A DNA stretch of 42,032 nt from Acanthaster planci (GCF_001949145.1 NW_019091418.1:1887406-1929437), one strand, 5' to 3'; positions 23,201-33,760 are shown, numbered from the stretch's first letter. The notes: generated by a model not told the origin, from the letters alone. Made by a program: numbers and translations.

Positions 23201-26200
23201 GATCACTCCTTGTAATAAAACTGCACATTTTGTTTTCCGTAAACTTGACTGTCCTGTGCCTGTGGTCAACATGCATGTTGGTCAGTCTCAGCCAAATTCA
23301 TACAAAGACTTTGAAAACTAATGTTTTGGAGTGACAAAATAAAATTACAAACATTGCATGCATTGCATTGCATTGCATGTAAAAGTAAATCTAATGTTCA
23401 CTATTTTTTTATATCCTGGTCACTGTGATAAGTTGTAGTTACATGTACATGTACATATAATTGCAAAGAAAACACCACGATATTACTGACCCCACTTGTC
23501 TGGCTAAGCTGCAGGTACAGGTAGTTATCAGACATTTTTGGAATGTTTACTATTGTTCATCTGACCATGCGGCCATGATTATCCAGCTCTTTGATGTGCC
23601 AGAGTTGTAACTCCTTCTGTTTCCTTCCTGCATTTTTTTACCGAGTGGCGTGGTCATTTTTACGGGCCAACTTCTACCGGTACCCAGGAAAAATTCCTGA
23701 GTCACTTTTCCCGAGATGGAAAGTCTAGTGTGGACATTGCGAGTCGGTAAAAGTATGGAAAACGGTTCATGAATAGAACGTACGCGTACATGTACATCAC
23801 GCCAGAGCACCATGGCATGCTGTAGACAGGGCAGTGTATACATATTACACATTTCCTGCTTATTTGTTCATCTTGTGGTCCCAATCGTGGCCGAAAATAT
23901 TTTTGTTACAGTTAGAAGATTAACTGCATGTAGTGTTAGGAGTGCACCATTTCCGAATGATGAGGATGGTAACATTATGTCTAAGGATGAAAACAAATGC
24001 AGAAAGGTCACGCAAAGCACCCCGTTAAAGTTATTGTATTGACAACTTGGTTACTTCTCCTACAGTACATGTAAGTGGTAAAATTTCCTTGTGTCAAAAG
24101 TCCAAGTGCGGACAGTGGTTCCATTTTACCATTTTCCGTTTTACTGTTGGCTCAGTAAAACCCTTGGAAAACAGTCCAGTGCAGATATGGCCTTAGAAGT
24201 ATCTACATAACCTCAACTGCCCAAGGTCCTTGTTTTTAAAGGGCCAGCTCTCAGAAAGGGGAGGAGTATGGTGGTCCACTTCCAGTAATTCAGTTGTGGC
24301 TGGTACATGTATATGTCTTCAGGGGTTTGCTCAAAAGCTGAATTCCCAAAGAGGAAGGCCATTCTTTCCTAATTCCTTTCTCTTTTTTCCCACTGAAGTG
24401 AAACTTCCCCCATCCCCCAGGTGAAGGTTTTTGCACAATAAGGTCATTACTAATGACACCACTCATCAGCTTTTTTAGTGTTTGCTGTGTACATGTACTG
24501 GTACATGTAGTTGGACAGTGGTCTGCTGTGTTCCCATGGCATGGGTGTGAGCAAGTACACTGTATGAACCTTTTGCCTTTTTTTCTTCTTTTATTTTCAG
24601 GAAATGAAAGGTTCAGCATTCTAGAAAGGGTATTACTACCTTTCTGGGGGGAGGGAATTACATGTAATGATGCTTTTATGGCAAAAAAAATTGTATTGTC
24701 ATTTTGGGAAAACAATTTAATCCCGACTCCCTGTTTCTGACCCAAAACCTGGATGTTCCCCTGTGTGTTGCCTATAAGCACTTGAAAACGTGTTGTCCAG
24801 GTGAAAACCTTTGCAGCTGGTCTTTTACAAATTTGCATTGCAGTTGACCCTCTTTTACAAGTACCGTATGGCATTTCCCAGCCTTGCCTCCTTATTGTGT
24901 TTGTATTTAAGTAGGCTCAAGAGGGTATCTTCCATACCAGGTGGCCCTGCCTCCAAGGCTTCCTTAAATACTGGTACAGTGGTAGTTGTGTTTCTGGTTT
25001 TACCTGACCAAACCTAGAAAAAAAATGCAAGGAACCCCATCATTAAAACAAATTGATAGAAAATGAAAATGTACCGGTATAGTGTCCGACTAGAGACTAC
25101 TGGTACCAGTACTGTTTTGTACATTGTTGTGAATGGTTTTATTATTTTCTGTTATTTTGAATTTTTTTTCATTTATATTTGGTACTGAAAAAGTGTTTAG
25201 ATGTTCTTGTACCCCTCAATCAGTAACCCCCTAGGCACGGTTCAAGAGCCAATATTCTGGCAGGACGTACATGTACTCTAGCCCGTTGACGTCGACGTCA
25301 CTTTAAAAAAGTTAGACATTTTCTTAGCCTTTTATCACTGAGCTACATGTACATGTACATGTACGGTAAAATTGGACAGTAACTTGCTAAAATAATTCAT
25401 CATAAGCCCCCAAGAAAGAGTTAACCCACTGATACACGTTAATTTTTTTCAGTGAAATACATGTACATGTACATGTATGTTGTGTAGGATGCGTAACTAC
25501 ATGTATTTTGTTTGGTCTGTATGTATGTGTAATACTGTAGGCCTACTTGTAATTCAAGAGGTGGATTACGTGAAGTTATAGAGATAAAACTCAGAAAAAT
25601 TCCTGAACTGCATTTGTGAACTGCACTATAAAATTCTCTGTCATTACGAGAGAAGCTCAGACTTGTTAGCAAAACAGGACACTTTCAAGCCCCAATTGAC
25701 TATTTTGTACCGGTGTCCTTGTAAAACATCAGTGAATTAACCAGAGACAAACACATCAATGTTTGTTGCTCAGAGGTTTCAAGGCACTTGACCTTACCAT
25801 TGCAAGGGCAACATGCATGACTTCCCTTTTGCCATGTTTGCTTATATTTGTGTCCATTTTCTGACTGTGTTTTGTTCCCACAGATGTACTGAATGATGCT
25901 ATATTTGATGAGGATCATGATGAGATGGTCATCGTCAAAGACATAGAGATGTTTTCGCTCTGTGAACACCACCTTGTGCCTTTTATTGGAAAGGTAAACA
26001 TCCCTTGCTCATCAGAGGCAGAAAGAATACAGTGTGTAGAGTACACATACAGTGTACATGTATATGTATATGTATACTGTTCATGTACACTTGTTATACA
26101 TTTTGCAAATGATGGCTAAAGTATGGTACATGTACATTCTCATGAAATAAGTTGAAGATGAATAGAGTGCAGTATACATGTACATATATTGTGAACACAT

Positions 26201-29200
26201 GTACATACATATTCAAACATCCCACTAGCACTCCCAAAAGTGACTGTTTTAGAACCAACACTTATCAGTTGAAAAGACCGTTCGCATTCTTCCATTTTTC
26301 TCACATTCTTGCACTTTGGCACACAGTACACAGACCTACAGTACATGTATGTGTACTACTGTAAAGTGTAATCAATGTCTTGCTTGTCCGACAAATTGTA
26401 CTGTATTTTAGCAACATTAGCCTAAAGTGTAGCACCGGTTTGTATTGTTTTCTCTTTCATATAACAAACGCTTTGAGGGATTTAATTAGTGACACCAATC
26501 AAGACAGGTAACTCCTCTTTCCAGCCCCTGCCCTTTACTGGCTGCTTGAAAAAACTCCCAGTGTGGCTGGCCAGAATGTCTGTTTCATTTTCTTTTAAAG
26601 TTTTATGAAACAGATTTCTAGTGAATGCAAACTAATTAGTGGTATCCTAACCTAGGCCCCCCCATGAAAACTAATTATACTTAACAAAGTGTTCGGAGTT
26701 TTACAAATTTTTCTCTCTTTCCCTCCTCCAACCCCTCCTCCAAAACCTTCAAAATCAGAAAAACCTTTCATTTCTCCTGCCACTTTCTTTTTATTCCCAC
26801 ATGACCAAAGGTCAGGTTAAGTCAGGGAAACCCTCACCCTTGATATCCCCTTGTGTGAAAGCCAGGTTTGTGGTATTACAGTGCAATCAGATAGTTGTTC
26901 ACATATCACTATCCTGTGTGGTTGACTCAAAATTGAATTTTTGGTCACAACTTAAAACAGCACAACTTTAAATATGGTACAAATCAAATTGAATCATTGC
27001 TGTATTTCTTGCTGGTCGTTGGCTGTAAAGTGATATCAAATGTCATTTACTTGAGTTGATCTGTGAATGGATACATTTGATCAAGAATGACTGTTAATTC
27101 CCTTTTTGATCATGAAGTGTTCAGACTCTGTTTGACAAATCATGCTGTGCCTTTCCTACAGTAACTTGAGTGTTTTCAGTGATCAGGTACCACAGTTGCA
27201 GAAGCCTACATGTATGTACTACAAACTACAAGTAACATGTGTAAGGTGTGAATGCCTGTGGGTATTATGCAACTCAACATGTGGTCAGAAAGTATCCATG
27301 TACATGCCTACATGTGCACGTACATGTACCTGTAGGTATGGGTTTTGGTAATCACCAAATGTGAATGCATATTTCAAACATTCAATATGTCAGCCTCGAT
27401 CACAACTACATGTAGCCCCCTCTCAAAAGCACATGTGAAGGACGTGTTCAACAGTCATGTTCGCCATGGTTTTTTTTTTTACCTCCAAGGTATCGATTGG
27501 ATATCTGCCAAACAAGCGCCTTCTAGGGCTCAGCAAAGTAGCAAGGTGAGAAATACGGTACAGGTTGTTCAAATAATGAAAAAAAAAAATAAAAAATGAT
27601 AAGGGGGAAAGAGTGATACAGAACTTGAAAACCAATGAAACCAATGTCTTCTTAGAAGGAAACAGCAATAAATGTGATTGCAGTCTGTTTGCTTGTAGTT
27701 GGGTATGAGTTTGCCTTAGTGTTACATGTACTGTACATGTATGCACAACCAGTGGCCTGCTAAATATTTATAACAGAAACATAGTGCTGACCACTTAGGT
27801 CAGTGTGTAAATTATACACTGCAATGTATATAATGTACATGTACATGTACACCTTATAAGGCACATTTATAACCTCAGGGCAAACATTGTGTTTTTGCAG
27901 AATTTGAACACATTTCAACTTTGATGAAATTTGTCACTATATAAAACTATAAAGGGTACATGTACATGTACACTTTATCACACTCATTTGTAATCTCAGG
28001 GTTTTCTCTACCAAATACCGCAGTTTGCTGTTTATGACTACTGCACACCTATTGAAAACAACCTACTGTAACTACGTACAGCCAGTCAATATTTTTTAGA
28101 TGACCAAACAAAAAAAGGTTGGTTTCCAACATAGAAAGAAGCAATAAAGAAAAAAAACAGAAGTTATTATTTCACATTGAGAGTACCGGCAGTACACTAA
28201 TACTTGATAAAATGATTAAAATGAATGCATAATCGTATTTATGCGGCTTCATTCCAAATCATCACTGTAGCAATCAGTGTGCTTTCTGCAGTCATGAGAA
28301 ATGTTTCCCTTTTTTTCTCTGCAACTGCATTACTGCAGCATTCTAATCATGGATGTTACCTTACTGTAACCATGCAGTGCTACATGTACATGTTACACAC
28401 ATTTGTAATCTCAGTGCAAACATTATGTGCTTTGCAGAATTTCAACTTTGATGAATTTGTCACGAGTGTTTCTCCATATCCACTTTTTCAAGTTTGCACT
28501 TGAAGGGGTATGAGCTACATGTACGTTGTACCGGTACATGTACATGTACATATACATCCTCTTAGCGTACTCCATGGGCATGCTGATGTACTGTACATGT
28601 CCCATTCATGGACATACCAGTATGGAAATCTCATCTGGGATTGCTGACACTGTAGTGGGCTATTTTGGTCACATTGGTCCTGTGGAATCTAGACTGAAGC
28701 TTTGTCAGCAAAAAAGTGGGCTTATTAACACCAAGAAGACTCAAACACAAATGTTTGATTTTTGAAAGCCCTTTATTTCCTTCTCTTTTGCATTTGGCAT
28801 GTTTGGCATTTCGTGTTGATGCAACTGATAGAAGTGAAGTACAAGAACAGTGCATGTTTGAACAAGCTAAAGTTGGTAATGTCAACCTACATGTACATGT
28901 ACATCCTGGTGAATGAAATCAGTATATTGCAAAATGTAACATACCGGTGTTTGTCATGCTAGACAACCAAACACTTAGTTACACTTCTTCACAATTGCTC
29001 CCAAACATTTCAAATACATGTATGTATGTACTAAACTACCCATATACATGTATGGATACATGTATCTCCAAACACGGTCCTGCCAGCTGAGCATTTTGGC
29101 CACCATCAGCAGTGTGACAAATGACTGGAAAATAAACGAACCTCTCCAAAAGTGGCCAACAACTGAAATAAATAGCCCCGACCCAGGTCCACATTAACAT

Positions 29201-32200
29201 TCGAAGCTGTCAAAATTGGAGTTTGCCCAGGAAATAGAAAGACCTGAAAACTTAGATCGCAATTAACCTACATGTACTTGAAGATAGCAATGTTTTGGTT
29301 CGCTCATTAGTTACAACCAAAGATCGGATACATGCTGTTCATACTTGCACATGTACCTTCGCTAACAAACCAACCAACTGCATGTACATTGTAACCACAA
29401 TCTAAATGTATGCACACATCTGCCTTCTGAACCAGCAATATGTCTTTGATGGGAACAGAAAGTGGTGCTGTCAGGAATCTGCAATGAAGAGAAAGCATTT
29501 TCAGGAATCCAATAAGCAGTGGTCTCATTCCTTCCAAGTCTGTTTCCCTCCTAACCTCACCCCTAGAAGTGTAGTCATTCACTATCATCAGTGATCATAC
29601 CATTATTTTAACATTTTTAATCCAAGATTGGACAGAAACATATAAAAAGGCAATCTTAACTCCATTTGGTATGATTTACGAGTACATGTACATATTTTGC
29701 ATGTACATTATACCTGTACACAGCTGTCAAACATTTAACAGCATACCAACCTTTTCAGGTGGAGAATTAAAGAGTGTTGTCATTTTGTTTAGGAAATATA
29801 GTAGTTCTCGTCAATTTCAATCCTGCAGCCTGAGGGTTTGCCTAAAGGCATCTGGTAGACTCAGACCAACCCCAATACCTTGTCACTCTTTGTTGATTTG
29901 GATTACCATTTCTTTTCTCTTGACTTAATTGCCAGACTCTTACCATCTCACTGCTTTGCATTTCCTTCCAGGATTGTGGAGATATACAGCAGAAGGTTAC
30001 AAGGTAGGTGTGAGTCATTTCAGGACTGGGAGCTCTTTCTCTGTGACTAGCCACAGACAGGGTTGAAAATGGACACCATCTGCATGCACATCATCAACCA
30101 CACGTACATGTACATGTATTCAGCATTTTATCCCTATATTGAGGCCATGTGAGCTGTCATTCAGATTCTTTCTTTTTTTCTAGAGCCCACTTTGTTATTT
30201 ACAATAATTGGTCCTACTGGCTGCCGGTAGCAATTCAGATATCTGGCATTCAGACATCTTTTGCTAAAATTCTCACAATGCTACTATTTTCAGGCAAATT
30301 GCTGAAGAAATAATGTAGCTCATGTAATAACACAGAGTTGGCTCCTTTTTTATCTCATAATATTTCACAAATCATCTTGGAACCAAACAATATTTCTATG
30401 AAAAGATACATACATGTTCATGTACAAATCTGTAGCATTACCCAGAAATGAAGTGAAAATATGTGTCGAAGAAAAAAAGTGCCCAGGGACCCTTCCAGAA
30501 ATTTTGATAGAAGGCTAGATATGCCTGGCACATAATTTCCATAACCATTTGTTTTGTTTTGTATTTTTTAACAGTACAAGAGAGACTAACCAAACAGATA
30601 GCGTTAGCAATGGTTGAAGCAATAGCACCTATGGGAGTGGCAGTGACTGTCGAAGCCACGTAAGTTTAAAGTTGACACTGCATACCAAACCCAATGAACA
30701 GAAAATACCCTGTGTACACCTCAAGCATGTCAAGAGGCCATTGTCATCCAGGTGGTGTCACAGAGAAGTCACTGCTGACTCCAAGTGATTCGGATGACCT
30801 TAAAATCACAGTATAATATCAACAGCAGAGGTGCTGAACAAGTTCAAATGGTGTTTAGCTCAGGGCACAATGAATCCAGAATCTTCTAGGGAAACTACAT
30901 GTACTTGTATAGCCATCATGATGAACGTTGGAATTTCAGGCTATTCATGATATAGGACAGCAACAGGTGGAAAGGCTTGTGTTAATCTCTCTTATGAGTA
31001 TGTGTGGTTCTGAAAAGAACCAGGAGTATATGTATACTCACAAATATACTCCCGGTTCTTTTCGGAACCACACATACTCATAAGAGAGTTATATTCCTTC
31101 GCATGGTACTACCGGAAGCCTTTCCAGCTGTTGATGATGAACGTTGATTGTTCCCGTTGTGGTTAAAGCAGCTTTGAAGATTAGGAGAAAGAAATTAGGG
31201 GTCCAAAAGTGTGCCATTTTTGTGTCCCTGTTACATCTGACCTTTGTCATGTTACATTGAAATATCATCGGAATTGATTTCAAACTATATATGTACATGT
31301 GTTTGTTTCGCAGGTAATTTGCATAAATTCATCACTCTTGGAAATTAGAAAATGTGTTCTGAACTTAAAAAATCATACATATACAGATGTGACAGGGACA
31401 TGAAAAACAATGGACCCCCGATTTCAGGAATTTTCTATGTCATGTAGACAAACTGCAAGTCACATTTAATCGAAATACATGTACTCCTAGTGCGGAAACC
31501 AGATTTAGAGAAATTATACAGGTGTACATGTACCGGTATATTGCGTGAAGACTGGTATCAAACTCTTACATGTACATGTACAATTGGCAAAGTTGAGATG
31601 TTGAACGCCTGATGTAAGTTGAAAAGTGAATATGATTCAAGAAACACAATGAAATTCTCTAAAGTTACCGTTAGGCTAGAACTCCCCTAAAGTTTTCAAA
31701 TTTATTGTGACCATCTGATTTGACAGTGTAGTTTCTCGTCTGCAGTTGTTTGCTGGCCTGAATTAAGTGGTTAAATGATTTGTTAACATGGATCTTTCCA
31801 CATAAAACAGTACTTTTATGACATTTTCTCAAGCTGTGATCAAAGTGATGAAAAGTCAAAGGAATTTTGAAATGGAACAGGTACATGTAAGAGTGTAAAG
31901 AAAATGGTGCATTGCTAAATTTTAAAGAAAACTAACGTGATAAAAAACTGAGGTTGCTGTAAAGGGACAGTGTAGTCACAGTGAATTTATAGGGATCAAC
32001 TATGTGAAGTTTGCGGTGACACCATGTAATCAAATTCTCTCTTTGAGTGTGTGTGGTTCTGAAAAGAACCGGGGTTCTCTCTTTCTCCTGAAAGACGAAC
32101 AGAGCACACTGTTCGAAACGTCGAGTGAACCCCGGTTCTTTTCAGAACCACACACACTCAAAGAGAGAATTTGATTACATGGTGTCACCGCAAACTTCAC

Positions 32201-33271
32201 ATAGTTAGTACTTTCGCCATGCATAGCCTCAAGTCTTATTTATAGGGATCAATTGTTTACTTTTTAATCATGTTTGATTCAAAGTACATGTACATGTACC
32301 AAGACACCGGTACAAGACATTAGACCGGATGATAAATGTGTGTTGTAATCACCAGCATTTCATATTTACTATGCAACAAGTAATCAAACCGCATGATAGT
32401 CAGAGACATGACACGTCTTTAGTTGGCAGAGTGTCTGATGCTATTCTGACTGTAGGGTCACTGGAATGGATATCTGAATTGCTGTTCTGATATTTGCAGC
32501 GTTCACCCTATTTCCTGTCCGATGTGCTCTTGCTTTCTATCAGAATGCCTGAACATTATAAGCAACTGTCAAACTATCCATGTTTGAACAACTGTTTGGT
32601 GTTTGATGTCTGAAAATATTGAAATAATTCAACAGCGTAATTTCTGAATACATCAACCCGAAACAATTTGTCTGAAGTTTGAAGGTACATGTAACTAATC
32701 ATTTACCTACATGTACATGTAGCTAATTGTATACTCAACAAAATATTTCTAAATAGATAATTAGGAGCAGCTGCCCAGATGTACTATCATCCGAATATCT
32801 GACTATTCAACTAATTATAATATAGATGAACAAAGAAATTGACTGGAGCAGGATTTGAACCTGCGGCCTTTGGAACACTACCAGTGCTCTACCAACTGAG
32901 CTACCCAGCCCTACGTTGGTGGCTCTTCCCATTTGTCAATATCTCAGTTTGGAGGGGTGCTAGCCAGAAGCCATGAAACCTGAAACACCATGTAGCCAGG
33001 GATCACAACCCAATTACACATGATACAACCTGGGAAGTGGTGAACAGGGATCACTGAAAAGAGGTCACAGCTTTTTGAATATAAATCACCTGGTCAGTTT
33101 CCCCATATAATTTGCTTATGATTTATGTTTAATTTTTGCCTCAGCCACATGTGCATGGTGATGCGAGGAGTCCAGAAGTTGAACAGTAAAACAATAACCA
33201 GCACAATGCTGGGAGTCTTCCGCGATGACCCCAAGACAAGGGAGGAGTTCCTGTCTTTAGTTCGCTCCTGA
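16863..33271 (+). CDS. GCH1: GTP cyclohydrolase 1, six coding exons (join 16863-17253, 25884-25993, 27490-27545, 29972-30003, 30575-30659, 33145-33271)
   Basis: GTP cyclohydrolase I converts GTP to 7,8-dihydroneopterin triphosphate, the first and usually rate-limiting step of tetrahydrobiopterin synthesis; the family acts as a cytosolic decamer. The six exons join in frame to 266 codons plus a stop, 16 more than the human enzyme, with the excess in the N-terminus. Visible hallmarks are [12 protein letters not shown] (residues 156-167), [16 protein letters not shown] (171-186), QERLTKQIA (198-206) and [12 protein letters not shown] (225-236). By alignment, C157, H160 and C228 are the zinc ligands (human C141, H144, C212), and H159 and H226 match the catalytic histidines. 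K183, Q198 and R232 match GTP-contacting positions known from the E. coli enzyme. Residues 1-80 are low-complexity, rich in Ser, Gly and Thr, and diverged, as is usual for the regulatory N-terminus. All introns are GT-AG and no frame break is seen. Introns are 8630, 1496, 2426, 571 and 2485 bases. Confidence 0.97.
17720..18095. repeat. Dense GTACATGTAC palindrome cluster in intron 1
   Basis: TGTACA/TACATGTA/ACCGGT words make up much of 17720-17890 and 17970-18095. Both strands show long open frames of alternating Met-Tyr, Val-His or Cys-Thr because the hexamer ATGTAC lacks stops. These frames are not genes. Confidence 0.85.
19905..20260. repeat. Densest palindromic word cluster
   Basis: TACCGGTA, TACATGTA and GTACAATGTAC alternate, so the single strand can fold on itself in many registers. 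Confidence 0.85.
20410..20670 (+). pseudogene. Fragment resembling the C-terminal endonuclease-like region of a non-LTR retroelement
   Basis: The open + frame reads [26 protein letters not shown], then [19 protein letters not shown]. The spacing of DLVI, IIE.TV..P.E and a later G....L...E.....G resembles the PD-(D/E)XK-like segment downstream of reverse transcriptase in several non-LTR elements. There is a stop just before (20407) and one at 20668. No reverse transcriptase is seen. The call rests on pattern recognition only. Confidence 0.35.
23352..23379. repeat. TGCAT pentamer microsatellite
   Basis: About five tandem TGCAT/GCATT units. Confidence 0.85.
25884..25993 (+). CDS. GCH1: GCH1 coding exon 2 (residues 131-167)
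   Basis: This exon of 110 bases lies between acceptor CCCACAG and donor GTAAAC. It encodes [19 protein letters not shown] followed by the zinc-site segment [12 protein letters not shown], including Zn ligands C157 and H160 and catalytic H159. It ends in phase 0 after a Lys codon. Sequence conservation is near-complete for this part of the family. Confidence 0.97.
25994..27489 (+). other. GCH1 intron 2
   Basis: This intron of 1496 bases starts GTAAAC and ends with an 11-T tract and ACCTCCAAG. It contains scattered TACATGTA palindromes near 26.05-26.35 kb and 27.20-27.33 kb. No other feature is supportable. Confidence 0.9.
27490..27545 (+). CDS. GCH1: GCH1 coding exon 3 (residues 168-185 and two bases of 186)
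   Basis: This 56-base exon encodes [18 protein letters not shown] and the first two bases of an Arg codon, followed by donor GTGAGA. It follows a long polypyrimidine acceptor. K183 matches an active-site lysine of the family. The exon is too short to be called by ORF length and was found from the conserved peptide and the splice phases. Confidence 0.96.
27546..29971 (+). other. GCH1 intron 3
   Basis: This intron of 2426 bases runs from GTGAGA to TTCCTTCCAG. It contains three related copies of a roughly 90 bp repeat (near 27834, 27957 and 28381) and scattered TACATGTA palindromes. No other exon is recognised. Confidence 0.9.
27834..28475 (+). repeat. Three dispersed copies of a short repeat in GCH1 intron 3
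   Basis: Copies begin near 27834, 27957 and 28381. Each starts with a TACATGTACATGT run, followed by a CACATTTRTAAYCTCAG-like segment. Copies 1 and 3 also share GCAAACATT, TTTGCAGAATTT and TTTCAACTTTGATGAA. Copy 2 diverges after the CTCAGGG segment. The repeat is not assigned to a family. Confidence 0.6.
29972..30003 (+). CDS. GCH1: GCH1 coding exon 4, microexon (residues 186-196)
   Basis: This 32-base exon encodes the last base of the Arg codon, then [10 protein letters not shown] and one base of the next codon. It lies between acceptor TTCCTTCCAG and donor GTAGGT. The small size and the phase (in after two bases, out after one) are exactly what exons 3 and 5 require. Confidence 0.96.
30004..30574 (+). 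other. GCH1 intron 4
   Basis: This intron of 571 bases runs from GTAGGT to TTTTTTAACAG. Apart from two short ACATGTAC runs (near 30103 and 30420), I see nothing in it. Confidence 0.9.
30575..30659 (+). CDS. GCH1: GCH1 coding exon 5 (residues 197-225)
   Basis: This 85-base exon encodes [19 protein letters not shown] and MGVAVTVEA and two bases of a Thr codon. It is bounded by acceptor TTAACAG and donor GTAAGT, the best donor of the gene. Q198 and E199 match GTP-contacting residues of the family. Confidence 0.97.
30961..31136. repeat. Diverged relative of the histone-stem-loop foldback
   Basis: This is an imperfect inverted repeat. The left arm 30961-31029 pairs with 31046-31136; the right arm has about 25 extra bases near 31091-31115. 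Both arms share with the 32-kb element the order CTCT(C/T)TT.TGAGT, TGTGTGGTTCTGAAAAGAACC. The right arm holds GGTTCTTTTCGGAACC (31054-31069), the same stem-loop with one U-G pair, followed by ACACATACTCATAAGAGAG. The tip has only about 15 bases and lacks the hammerhead-like spacer. Confidence 0.8.
31998..32206. repeat. Perfect 80-bp-arm foldback carrying histone-type 3' stem-loops, in GCH1 intron 5
   Basis: The arms 31998-32077 and 32127-32206 are exact reverse complements over 80 bases, separated by a 49-base spacer. Within the right arm, 32134-32149 reads GGTTCTTTTCAGAACC, a six-bp stem with a TTTC loop. This is the architecture of the metazoan replication-dependent histone mRNA 3' stem-loop, with a paired U-A in place of one C-G. 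It is followed nine bases later by the purine-rich CAAAGAGAGA, comparable to the sea urchin histone downstream element CAAGAAAGA. The left arm carries the same signal on the minus strand (32055-32070). The identity of the arms implies recent formation or repair by gene conversion. The structure could be a mobile foldback that captured a histone 3' end, or chance resemblance within a repeat. Confidence 0.85.
32085..32125 (+). other. Hammerhead-like core in the foldback spacer
   Basis: The spacer reads CTC, then CTGAAAGA, a seven-bp stem CGAACAG/CTGTTCG with a six-base loop, then GAAACGTC, then GAG. The order (helix I strand, CUGA(N)GA, helix II, GAAA, UH, helix I strand) follows a hammerhead ribozyme. 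The CUGANGA box has one extra A, and helix III is essentially absent. Hammerhead motifs with very short helix III are known in Penelope-like retroelements. Activity is doubtful. Confidence 0.35.
32820..33065 (-). mobile_element. tRNA-like SINE or repeat in GCH1 intron 5
   Basis: On the minus strand, 32910-32841 folds like a tRNA: acceptor arms GGCTGGG/TCCAGTC, an A box TAGCTCAGTTGG (32892-32903) and a B box GGTTCAAATCC (32851-32861). The anticodon arm is degenerate, so it is not a working tRNA. The sequence downstream on the minus strand (CAATTTCTTTGTTCAT) looks like a SINE body. The tract at 32914-33060 may belong to the same larger repeat. The borders are uncertain. Confidence 0.65.
33145..33271 (+). 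CDS. GCH1: GCH1 coding exon 6 (residues 225-266 and stop)
   Basis: This exon encodes the C-terminal [16 protein letters not shown], then [18 protein letters not shown] and LSLVRS, ending with TGA at 33269-33271. It supplies the third zinc ligand C228, catalytic H226 and R232. The C-terminus ends at the same place as the human protein. Confidence 0.97.
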
Positions 33272-33760
33272 GCGACATGCCCATATGCCAAAGTATCCAG
33301 GGCATCAGAGCTGGTGCACCTGGTTCAAGTATTCAGGGGGATCCCATTGCCACTGCCTCATCTGCCAGGGGACTCGTAGCCGGGAGACAATCTGTAACCA
33401 CAGAGGGTGCTGTTCTGTCTGCACACGGACAGAACGAGGGCACAATGTGCGTGTCACTTTCAAGCCTCACATCTTTGTACCATGCTACAGCAGACAAGCA
33501 ATCAAACTGGAGTTTGTGCCACTTTTTAGCATCATAAAAAGGGTCACTCCTCAGCACGTACATGTGTCAGTACACTAAGCATTGTCAGCATATCCTTTGA
33601 AATCAGATCATGAACATGATGAAGGTGAAATGCACATATTCTATTTCAGTTTAATAAGTGTAGTGATCAACTAGAAAGCTGCACATATTCAGTTTTGATT
33701 GCACGTGTTTACTGCACGTCTCTGGATTAGCAAAAGTAAATAAAATGAAATAAAAAGCAC
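33272..33760 (+). other. GCH1: GCH1 3' UTR with clustered AATAAA signals
   Basis: Two AATAAA hexamers lie at 33739-33744 and 33749-33754, about 470 bases past the stop, with another at 33983-33988. The first pair is the likeliest polyadenylation site. The real 3' end cannot be decided from sequence alone. Confidence 0.5.

Larger units (their letters stand above)
17254..25883 (+). other. GCH1 intron 1
   Basis: This intron of 8630 bases starts GTAAAA and ends TTTTGTTCCCACAG. It contains the densest TACATGTA/TACCGGTA palindrome clusters of the window (17.72-18.09 kb and 19.91-20.25 kb), a retroelement endonuclease-like fragment (20410-20670), a CGAAACGTCG repeat-end motif on the minus strand (23.15 kb) and a TGCAT pentamer run (23352-23379). 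I see no other coding exon. The long open frames rich in Met-Tyr, Val-His or Cys-Thr are translations of the hexamer repeat. Confidence 0.9.
30660..33144 (+). other. GCH1 intron 5
   Basis: This intron of 2485 bases runs from GTAAGT to TTTTGCCTCAG. It hosts two related foldback elements (30961-31136 and 31998-32206) and a tRNA-like SINE region (about 32820-33065). These are annotated separately. Confidence 0.9.

Noticed and set aside
27490-27545. A different reading frame across GCH1 exon 3
   Set aside because: Only the frame set by the flanking exon phases gives the conserved [13 protein letters not shown] peptide.
32841-32910. Functional tRNA gene on the minus strand
   Set aside because: The A and B boxes and acceptor pairs are present, but the anticodon stem does not pair, so it is better read as a tRNA-derived repeat.
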